Source: Acidobacteriota bacterium (lineage in GTDB: Bacteria > Acidobacteriota > Terriglobia > Bryobacterales > Bryobacteraceae). From it: DNA of 5,307 nucleotides. A program made the translations under genes and the position numbers. The stretch lies in NCBI GenBank assembly GCA_026394095.1, contig JAPKYY010000951.1, positions 1 to 5,307 on the forward strand, written 5' to 3'. Of this stretch, positions 1 through 5,307 are shown piece after piece; position 1 is the stretch's first letter; each line of letters begins with the position of its first letter. The notes beneath the pieces are model-generated. The model saw only the letters and a list, made by a program, of their open reading frames with translations. It was not told where the DNA came from and ran no database searches.

Positions 1-827
1 ATCATCAAATTGACGATACCCGAAATCTTTCGGCTGGTTGCGGTGACAGCCTGCATTTCCGTATTGACGCGGTTGAGACGTTCATGGGCATGCCCAATGT
101 CACTCACGGTCTGAGCCATCCGGTGTTGGTTTGCAGAGGCGGATTCAAGGTTGCTCGATACCTGCTTGCGCATTTCCTGGCTGGTATTTGCAATCTGATC
201 AACCATGTTGGCCTGAGTAGAGGCAGAGCGGGCGAAGTTTTCCACAAAACTGGCGATCTCAGACGAACCCATGGCGACCTGTTCTGCGGTTAGACTCACT
301 TGTTCTTCGAGGACTCCGCGCATGCGGATGGTTGCTGCTAGTTGTTGGGCGATTACGCAGCAAATTGCTGTTTCTACAACAACAAAAAACGCATGGAGCA
401 CGACATCGCCAAAGGCGGCATCGTAGTTAAAGACAATTCTCGGGACAAGCCACCAGCCAACTACGTGATGAGCCGCAATTGTTCCCGCAGCCACAAGCAA
501 AACCCAGATGTTGGCGAAATAGCAAAGCACAGCAATGAAGCTGAAGATATGAAAGTGGTATTCGATACGGCCTTCGCCGAGGAAGATCAGGAGCATCGAC
601 ATGCCCATAGTTGCTGAAGCAATTGAGATAGAAGTGGATAGCCCGCCGGGGTTAGCGTAGGTCAACAAGGCAGGAGCCGCACAGAGAATTAGCGATCCTA
701 GCAGGGCGATCACGACGTTGGCAGAAGTGAATGCTGAGAAAAGCAGAAGTGCTGGAATGTGGGCGGCAAGAACCATTAGCAAAAAGCGATTTGCCTTGGT
801 GCGGTGTTGAATTTCGAAGGAGTTCAT
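1..827 (-). CDS. Methyl-accepting chemotaxis protein with histidine-rich membrane sensor domain (C-terminus beyond window)
   Basis: A chemoreceptor that would pass a stimulus to the CheA/CheW complex. I translated 275 codons by hand, and the frame stays open to the window edge. Residues about 14-165 are hydrophobic and form roughly five or six membrane helices. They carry GRIEYHFHIF (87-95, with H91 and H93), HH at 120-121, P129, H145 and E152. This pattern matches, from memory, a membrane sensor domain shared by some histidine kinases and MCPs. No HAMP domain is visible: the last helix (about 141-163) runs straight into a long amphipathic coiled coil (about 165-275). The visible part ends in ISGIVNLM, the usual lead-in to the conserved MCP signalling tip (IAxQTNLLALNA), which is not in the window. 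The ATG overlaps the TGA of the upstream gene (ATGA). The only purine-rich stretch, AAAGG, lies about 15 nt upstream, so translational coupling is likely. The ligand is unknown. The MCP assignment is good but not proven, because the signature hairpin is missing. Confidence 0.82.
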   Translation of the reverse strand, partial: MNSFEIQHRTKANRFLLMVLAAHIPALLLFSAFTSANVVIALLGSLILCAAPALLTYANPGGLSTSISIASATMGMSMLLIFLGEGRIEYHFHIFSFIAVLCYFANIWVLLVAAGTIAAHHVVGWWLVPRIVFNYDAAFGDVVLHAFFVVVETAICCVIAQQLAATIRMRGVLEEQVSLTAEQVAMGSSEIASFVENFARSASTQANMVDQIANTSQEMRKQVSSNLESASANQHRMAQTVSDIGHAHERLNRVNTEMQAVTATSRKISGIVNLM

Positions 828-1381
828 AGTTGGGGAAGTAGACCTTTCAGCCGATAGGCAGGGGTTTCGGCTCGAAGAGCCCTGGAGGTAACGCAACCGG
901 TACTTGGGAGCGAGGCTTGCAATGTGCGGTGATCGACGTTGAAGAGAATGCGGGCTTCCCAGTAGGGGGCTGGCTCGTAGCCGCCAGAATAAGTGATGCG
1001 GCCTGATGAATCGCGCACCAATAACCAGGGGGCTGCTTCTACACCTGAGGATGCAGGAGAGTCTTCAAAACGGACTTCGTAGCCTCGAGCTTCGAGCATC
1101 GCGTGCACCGGCTTTCGTTTGCCTATGTAGACAATTACTTCGCTCGCTTGAGGCCTGGGCGCACGAGCAGAAAGGTAGGCAAGCAAGCGCTCTGAACAAC
1201 GGCAATCGTCAGAGGCGAAATGATAAATGCTTTGGGTTGAGAGTTTTTCGCCTTCAAGCCAGCCGGTTTTGACGTCGTTTCGCAAGGGTGCGTGAAATGC
1301 GACGAGCAGACCACCAGTGAGGCAGGTGATAAGAACTCCGACGGCCGAGAGCCAAGCGAATGTTTTGCCTTGATGCAGCAT
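824..1381 (-). CDS. Membrane-anchored thioredoxin-like protein with Cys-x-Cys motif
   Basis: A 185-residue protein of unknown exact function. Residues about 9-30 form one hydrophobic helix, either a membrane anchor or an uncleaved signal. The rest should face the periplasm. After the strand SIYHFAS comes DDCRCS, with C60 and C62 where thioredoxin-fold proteins carry their active-site cysteines. The spacing is CxC rather than the usual CxxC. A strand EVIVYIG (81-87) follows, then AAPWLLVRD (116-124), which looks like the cis-proline loop and strand, then a glycine pair at 133-134 (SGGY). A third cysteine sits in TGCVTSRAL (161-169). The fold call rests on this order of motifs. I recall similar small proteins beside sensors of the type encoded next door, but cannot confirm it here. 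An in-frame TAG directly precedes the ATG, so translation cannot start further upstream. No clear Shine-Dalgarno sequence is seen. It starts 25 bp after the hydrolase stop and overlaps the MCP start by 4 bp. Possible roles are thiol redox, metal (copper) handling or signal relay. Confidence 0.72.
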   Translation of the reverse strand: MLHQGKTFAWLSAVGVLITCLTGGLLVAFHAPLRNDVKTGWLEGEKLSTQSIYHFASDDCRCSERLLAYLSARAPRPQASEVIVYIGKRKPVHAMLEARGYEVRFEDSPASSGVEAAPWLLVRDSSGRITYSGGYEPAPYWEARILFNVDHRTLQASLPSTGCVTSRALRAETPAYRLKGLLPQL

Positions 1382-1406
1382 CTACACTGAGGCATATCGG
1401 CCCAGC

Positions 1407-2900
1407 TTAGCGGTCTTGTACGTATTCTTTCAAAAAAGGGATGGCAACTGCACCATCGGTGCGGTGCTCGCCGTCGAAAAAGGTCAGACGCCGTAAAGTC
1501 GGGTCTCGTACATATGTCTTCAAACGTTCAAATTCATAATTCACCCACTCGTCGGTGCCTACCTTGTCGCGATGCCCACGCTCGACAAGGAAAGGAATCG
1601 GTTGCGGATGTATCATCGTCCCCATGGCCGCGAGCTCTGCGTGGCTTGCGATGTTAGCCATATTCCACTCATAAATTTCATATTCCTGAGTGTGGACATA
1701 GCTGTAGGGCAACGCAGGCGAGATCAGCTTTCGAATCCACTCGTTGAAGTTGCCGCCGCATACGACGGCCTTGAATCGTGAGTCAAAGATGGGAACACGC
1801 AAGGCTGTAGCACCACCGTAAGACAGGCCGTAATAGACGATTCGTTTTGAGTCGATGTAGGAAAGTGTAGAGAGATAGTCGAGGGTGCGGCGATATTGGG
1901 CTTCGATAAAGGCAAAGAGAGAAAGCCCGCGTGGGTTGGCCAGAAGCTGCAAGGTGCGGAAGTCTCCGTTGTAGGGATTCTGCGGGAGGTAGACGACAAA
2001 GCCCTGGGCCACAAGGCGCTCGGCGAAGTTGCGGTAGGTGCGGTAATCGGGCGAGTCTATGGGCTGGCCGAAGAGCGATTCTGGCCGCCCCATCAAACCG
2101 TGCTGAACGATCACCAGGGGGCGGCGCTCAAAGCTGCGCAGCCCATTCGGTTTCAGCAAAACGCCTTGAGCCACGACTCCCGGCAAGGCATCGATTGTGA
2201 TCGAGAGACCTGTAAAGGTTGAGGTTTCGGCCACGGTGCGTTCGCGCAGGCGGAAGCCCGCTTCGTATCGCGGAAGAGTGCCCACAACTTCTTCATGCCA
2301 GCGCCGTGCGAGCACCTTGGCCCCTTGCGTCTTCATCAGCGTGGCCCTGCGCTGCTCGGCAGGAGCAATCAGGCCTTCAAGATACTTCTCGACAGGTGCG
2401 ACGTTTGAGGTGGACCGTTCCACACTGCGCTCGTCATGGCGGCGGATACTCATACCAAAGGCATTCTCTTGCGGGCGAGGTTTGTCGACCGGGCCGAAAA
2501 TTTGATCGAGTGGCGGCTCAAGCCGTACGGGGCGTTTATAACGTTTGACGGCTTCGTAATAGTGAGCCAGCTCAAAACCAAGCGGGATTTGTGCAAAAGG
2601 GTAGCCCATGCGACGGATGCGTTCGCGGTGTTCGGGGTGGATCAGTCGCGGAGCAATTACCAGGACACCGGGATAGGCGGCACAGTCGAGTTTCTTGTAG
2701 CTCAGCAGCACCAGGATCTCGCGCGGTTTGGCCGATTCGCAGCGGTCGGCCTCAAGCAAGAGTGGGTGCGACGGCATCTTCGCAGTCTTCACCGGTACTT
2801 GCAACAGGTAAGAGCGAATGCCACCGAGCATCTCCTCCATCTGCGCTGAGGCAGCGAGTGGAATTAAGAAACTAAGCGCTAGTCTGACGAGTTTTTTCAT
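1407..2900 (-). CDS. Secreted alpha/beta-hydrolase (putative esterase or acyl hydrolase)
   Basis: A 497-residue exported serine hydrolase, probably an ester-cleaving enzyme. The N-terminus MKKLVRLALSFLIPLAASAQ is a classic Sec signal peptide (KK, hydrophobic core, ASA at 17-19 before the likely cleavage site). No lipobox cysteine is present. Residues about 230-497 form the catalytic domain. They show a strand PLVIVQHGLMG (261-271) with the HG oxyanion motif, the nucleophile elbow GLSYGG (358-363, Ser360), the segment FLVERGHRDKVGTDEW (437-452) with a likely acid residue, and FFDGEHRTDG (474-483) with the probable catalytic His479. These blocks resemble dienelactone-hydrolase and acetyl-xylan-esterase-like hydrolases. 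Residues about 21-230 are a long N-terminal part that I do not recognise. It includes an alternating strand/helix stretch, EILVLLSYKK through VLVIAPRL (61-86). The ATG lies within the 3' end of the upstream oxidoreductase gene (29-bp overlap). The signal peptide supports this start despite a weak, distant AAAGGG. The substrate is not determined, though the sugar-related neighbours suggest an esterified carbohydrate. Confidence 0.88.
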   Translation of the reverse strand: MKKLVRLALSFLIPLAASAQMEEMLGGIRSYLLQVPVKTAKMPSHPLLLEADRCESAKPREILVLLSYKKLDCAAYPGVLVIAPRLIHPEHRERIRRMGYPFAQIPLGFELAHYYEAVKRYKRPVRLEPPLDQIFGPVDKPRPQENAFGMSIRRHDERSVERSTSNVAPVEKYLEGLIAPAEQRRATLMKTQGAKVLARRWHEEVVGTLPRYEAGFRLRERTVAETSTFTGLSITIDALPGVVAQGVLLKPNGLRSFERRPLVIVQHGLMGRPESLFGQPIDSPDYRTYRNFAERLVAQGFVVYLPQNPYNGDFRTLQLLANPRGLSLFAFIEAQYRRTLDYLSTLSYIDSKRIVYYGLSYGGATALRVPIFDSRFKAVVCGGNFNEWIRKLISPALPYSYVHTQEYEIYEWNMANIASHAELAAMGTMIHPQPIPFLVERGHRDKVGTDEWVNYEFERLKTYVRDPTLRRLTFFDGEHRTDGAVAIPFLKEYVQDR

Positions 2901-4047
2901 TAAAACTGACCCGTCTGCCCTTTCGCAGGCTTTCCATTGTCATGACGAGGGCGATGGCTGTAGCCAGGCCGTTTTCTACTGGCGCATTCGGTTGATTCCG
3001 GGTGCGGATGCAGTCGAGGAAATTGCGGATGTGGTCGCGTGTGGCCCGGGCGAAGTTGCCGATCTCGAGGTGCTGACGGGAAGGCTTCAGTTCAGGTGTC
3101 GTCGATTCCGGATATAGCCACCAGCCTTCGCGATTCACATCAAGCCGGGCCTTGTTGCCGTGGAACTGCTTCAGTTGATCCTGCGAAGAGTGGTATCGCA
3201 TCGCCTTATAACCAAGTGTGAAGTTTGCGATGTAATTCTCAGCAAATTCGAGCACAACCGTGGCTGTGTCGGGGATTTCGGCGCCCTTCAGGTTCACCTG
3301 CCCGCCAACACAGGTCACCGCAACGGGTGCTTTGGAATTCATGAACCACTGGATGGCGTCGAAGATGTGAGCAGCCTGGCCAATGATCAGGCCGCCAGAA
3401 TAGTCATAGAAGTAATACCAGTTGAAGAAACGCATGGCGTCGACCGGGCGCTCGGGGGATGTACCGAGCCAGGTCTTCCAGTCGAGATCGCCTTTGAGCT
3501 CTGAGGGGTTGAGCGAGGCCTGATGATTCATCCACCAACTGGTTACCAGCCTTACATCGCCAAGAACGCCTGAATCGATTACGGTTTTGGCTTCGAGGAA
3601 AATCGGCGAGCTACGGCGCTGGGTTCCCACTTGCACGATGCGCTTGGTGGCCTTTACGGCATCCACCATGCGGTAGCCTTCTTCGATCGTGTGGCAGAGC
3701 GGTTTCTCCACGTAGACGTCTTTGCCGGCCTGCACGGCATCGATCACCATCTGCGCGTGCCAGTGGTCTGGCGTGGCAACAACAACAGCTTCAATCGACT
3801 TGTCATCGAGGAGGCGGCGATAGTCTTTGTGAGCTTTGGCACCGGTAGAAGCCAGCTTCAGACCCGCTTCGAGATTTGGCGTGTAAACGTCACAAACAGC
3901 TGGGATTTGAAAGCCGATCTCTTTGAATTCTCCAGCGAGGAAACGGCCCCGGCCGCCAGCGCCGATCAGGCCGAGATTCGGACGGTCGTTGGCCCCGAGG
4001 ATCCTCTGATACGAAGCTGCTCCCGCAAGTAAGGTTCTGCGATCCAT
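2872..4047 (-). CDS. Gfo/Idh/MocA-family NAD(P)-dependent oxidoreductase with Tat-like N-terminus
   Basis: A 391-residue oxidoreductase of the glucose-fructose oxidoreductase/inositol dehydrogenase family, which oxidises or reduces sugars and sugar derivatives using NAD(P). The Rossmann glycine motif GAGGRG is at 29-34, after the strand NLGLI. ATPDHWH is at 91-97. The family-defining EKP is at 114-116 (VYVEKPLCH), with the usual catalytic lysine K115. GQAAHIFD (223-230) gives the HxxD pair H227/D230 of the C-terminal substrate domain. The length is normal for the family. The N-terminus MDRRTLLAGAAS has the twin-arginine pattern, but the hydrophobic core is short and is broken by YQR at 13-15. 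It may be a weak or relic Tat signal, so location (periplasm or cytoplasm) is open. It is the first gene of the minus-strand run, starting 55 bp from the divergent sulfatase, and its end overlaps the hydrolase gene by 29 bp. No Shine-Dalgarno sequence precedes the ATG. The exact substrate cannot be read from the sequence. Confidence 0.93.
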   Translation of the reverse strand: MDRRTLLAGAASYQRILGANDRPNLGLIGAGGRGRFLAGEFKEIGFQIPAVCDVYTPNLEAGLKLASTGAKAHKDYRRLLDDKSIEAVVVATPDHWHAQMVIDAVQAGKDVYVEKPLCHTIEEGYRMVDAVKATKRIVQVGTQRRSSPIFLEAKTVIDSGVLGDVRLVTSWWMNHQASLNPSELKGDLDWKTWLGTSPERPVDAMRFFNWYYFYDYSGGLIIGQAAHIFDAIQWFMNSKAPVAVTCVGGQVNLKGAEIPDTATVVLEFAENYIANFTLGYKAMRYHSSQDQLKQFHGNKARLDVNREGWWLYPESTTPELKPSRQHLEIGNFARATRDHIRNFLDCIRTRNQPNAPVENGLATAIALVMTMESLRKGRRVSFNEKTRQTSA

Positions 4048-4102
4048 GGTAAGAACAGTGTATCGATCCCGACGGAAAAAGGAAGTACACTAGGGCAATT
4101 CG
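4048..4102. promoter_or_regulatory. Divergent intergenic region with mirrored TACACT hexamers
   Basis: These 55 bp separate the oxidoreductase start from the sulfatase start and must hold at least part of the promoters for both. TACACT occurs at 4086-4091 on the plus strand and at 4062-4057 on the minus strand, forming a 6-bp inverted repeat with a 23-bp spacer. Each copy ends about 9-11 bp before the start codon it faces. TACACT matches four of six bases of the -10 consensus TATAAT. No convincing -35 element is seen on either side; the best is TTCCTT on the minus strand, 16 bp upstream. The pair could be twin -10 elements or the half-sites of an operator, and neither is proven. Confidence 0.4.
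4092..4095 (+). promoter_or_regulatory. Putative ribosome binding site of the sulfatase gene
   Basis: AGGG lies 7 nt before the first ATG (4103) and 10 nt before the second, adjacent ATG (4106). The spacing slightly favours the first. It is the clearest Shine-Dalgarno-like site in the window. If the TACACT directly upstream (4086-4091) were the real -10 element, transcription would begin after this site and it could not function, so the two readings compete. Confidence 0.45.
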
Positions 4103-5307
4103 ATGATGAAAAGACGAGAAGTACTAGCGATGGCGGGAATTTCCCCAGCGATTCTTAAGGCGGCGGATCGTCCCAACATACTGTGGATTCTGGGGGATGA
4201 TCTCGGGCCGCAACTGGGGTGTTACGGCGATCCAGTGGTGAAGACGCCGAATATGGATCGTATTGCCAATGAAGGTGTGCGCTTCAATCGTTGCCACACA
4301 ACTGCGCCGGTTTGCTCTGCGAGCCGAAGTGCTTTGAATGTGGGTCTCTATCAAACCTTTACCGGAACGCACCACCACCGCAGCCATCGCGACGATGATT
4401 ACCAGTTGCCTGGTAATGCCCGGCTGCTAAGCGAGCGCCTGGCGGAAGCGGGTTACTTCACCGCAAACATCACCGATATCGCACCAGGAGTGCGAGGCAC
4501 CGCCAAGACCGACTGGAACTGGAAGGCGGGAAAAGGCTTTGACGGCAAGCACTGGCGCGAACGTAAGGCAGGCCAGCCCTTCTTTGGACAGATCAACTTT
4601 CAGGCCCCTCACAAAGGGCCGGCTTTTGTAGCAGCCCGCCGGCAAAAGAACTTGGTGGACCCGGCCAAAGTGATCCTGCCGCCTTATTACCCGGACGACC
4701 CGCGGGTTCGAGATGAAGTATCGAATTACTACGATGCGATCCAACTGCTGGATACCCAAGTGGGAACGACCCTCGATGCCCTGAAGCAGGATGGCTTGCT
4801 CGACAATACTGTGATCTTTATGTTTGGAGACAATGGGCGTTGTCTGATTCGCGGCAAGCAGTGGCTATATGACGCCGGTACACATGTGCCGTTGCTGGTG
4901 CGCTATCCCGGTGTTCTCAAGAAGGGCATTGTGCGGGAGGATCCGGTTGTGGCTCTCGACATCACCGCTCAGACACTAGCCTATGCCGGCATCCAGATTC
5001 CACAACCCTTTCACGGGCAGACCTTATTTGATAGCAAGCCTCGGGACCATGTCTTTACAGCCCGGGACCGCTGCGACATGACAGTGGACAAGATTCGTGC
5101 CGTGCAGACGAAGCGTTTTAAGTACATCCGGAATCTAATGCCGGAGAAGCCCTATACGCAGCATAACGATTACATCGAGAAGGAGTATCCGACGCTGGCA
5201 GTCATGAAGGAGCTGCATGCTGCCGGTAGACTCAATCCGGTGCAGAGTATTTTTATGGCGGAGCGGAAGCCGGATGTAGAATTCTACGATCTCGAGAAAG
5301 ATCCGCA
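4103..5307 (+). CDS. Cys-type sulfatase, N-sulfoglucosamine sulfohydrolase-like (C-terminus beyond window)
   Basis: A type I sulfatase that would hydrolyse sulfate esters or N-sulfate groups of a glycan. I translated 401 codons by hand, open to the window edge. The N-terminus MMKRREVLAMAG, followed by a short hydrophobic stretch to about residue 20, looks like a Tat signal. Mature sequence begins near ADRPNILWI. Metal-binding D32/D33 lie in GDDLG (31-35). The formylglycine signature CSASR is at 71-75, so Cys71 would be converted to formylglycine by a maturation enzyme not found here. HHHRSHRD (90-97), APHKGP (168-173) with H170 and K171, GDNGR (242-246) with D243/N244, and RGKQWLYDAGTHVPL (250-264) with K252 complete the active site. 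The HHHRSH block and the RGKQWLYD block resemble heparan-N-sulfatase-like bacterial sulfatases. The sequence ends in EFYDLEKDP, which usually precedes the C-terminal 50-100 residues. It is transcribed divergently from the oxidoreductase. The family is certain, but the natural substrate is not. Confidence 0.94.
   Translation, partial: MMKRREVLAMAGISPAILKAADRPNILWILGDDLGPQLGCYGDPVVKTPNMDRIANEGVRFNRCHTTAPVCSASRSALNVGLYQTFTGTHHHRSHRDDDYQLPGNARLLSERLAEAGYFTANITDIAPGVRGTAKTDWNWKAGKGFDGKHWRERKAGQPFFGQINFQAPHKGPAFVAARRQKNLVDPAKVILPPYYPDDPRVRDEVSNYYDAIQLLDTQVGTTLDALKQDGLLDNTVIFMFGDNGRCLIRGKQWLYDAGTHVPLLVRYPGVLKKGIVREDPVVALDITAQTLAYAGIQIPQPFHGQTLFDSKPRDHVFTARDRCDMTVDKIRAVQTKRFKYIRNLMPEKPYTQHNDYIEKEYPTLAVMKELHAAGRLNPVQSIFMAERKPDVEFYDLEKDP

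Noticed and set aside
84..617. Plus-strand open frames of 69 and 91 codons at 84-293 and 342-617
   Set aside because: They lie opposite the MCP frame, which gives a coherent membrane and coiled-coil protein. Their translations show no recognisable domain.
1382..1388. A third TACACT, on the plus strand, just before the thioredoxin-like gene start
   Set aside because: It sits within the 25-bp gap of an apparent operon and in the wrong orientation to drive the gene. A 6-mer recurring in 5 kb is expected by chance.
1135..1395. Minus-strand open frame of 86 codons overlapping the thioredoxin-like gene in another frame
   Set aside because: The 185-codon frame has a membrane helix, a CxC motif and the ATGA overlap. 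The 86-codon frame has no comparable support.
1382..1406. Possible terminator between the hydrolase and the thioredoxin-like gene
   Set aside because: The 25-bp gap contains no convincing GC-rich hairpin followed by a T-run on the minus strand.
1896..2849. Several overlapping plus-strand open frames of about 90-137 codons
   Set aside because: They are antisense to the hydrolase gene, whose signal peptide and catalytic motifs are clear. High GC with few stop codons explains these frames.
3631..4032. Plus-strand open frame of 133 codons
   Set aside because: It is antisense to the Rossmann domain of the oxidoreductase and has no independent motif or ribosome binding site.
4124..4759. Minus-strand open frames of 87 and 110 codons
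   Set aside because: They are antisense to the sulfatase, whose active-site motifs are all in the plus-strand frame.

Overview
The window holds five protein-coding genes and almost no non-coding DNA. Four genes lie head to tail on the minus strand: Gfo/Idh/MocA-type oxidoreductase, then secreted alpha/beta-hydrolase, then membrane-anchored thioredoxin-like protein, then methyl-accepting chemotaxis protein (MCP). One gene, a sulfatase, runs divergently on the plus strand. The MCP (left edge) and the sulfatase (right edge) are cut by the window. No RNA gene, insertion sequence, CRISPR array or long repeat was seen.

Layout. Positions 1-827 (minus) hold the first 275 codons of an MCP with a histidine-rich multi-helix membrane sensor. 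Positions 824-1381 (minus) hold a small protein with one membrane helix and a Cys-x-Cys thioredoxin-like domain; its stop overlaps the MCP start as ATGA. Positions 1407-2900 (minus) hold a lipoprotein-free, signal-peptide-bearing hydrolase with a GLSYGG nucleophile elbow. Positions 2872-4047 (minus) hold the Gfo/Idh/MocA oxidoreductase, which overlaps the hydrolase start by 29 bp. A 55-bp divergent gap (4048-4102) separates it from the sulfatase at 4103 to the end (plus), which carries a CSASR formylglycine signature.

How the genes may work together. The sulfatase, the oxidoreductase with its Tat-like N-terminus and the exported hydrolase form a set often seen in carbohydrate or sulfated-glycan breakdown loci. 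The sulfatase would remove sulfate, the hydrolase would cleave an ester, and the oxidoreductase would act on a sugar or sugar derivative. The thioredoxin-like protein and the MCP look like a second, translationally coupled sensory module placed downstream in the same transcriptional direction. The tight spacing (29-bp overlap, 25-bp gap, 4-bp overlap) suggests one transcript, but that is an inference.

Organism. The style of the genes (Tat-like 'RRxxLA' starts on the oxidoreductase and the sulfatase, the GAGGRG Gfo/Idh type, the large exported hydrolase, moderate-to-high GC) fits Acidobacteriota, perhaps the Bryobacter/Solibacter group. Planctomycetota or a related heterotroph is an alternative. 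This is a judgement from protein style, with no marker gene to confirm it.
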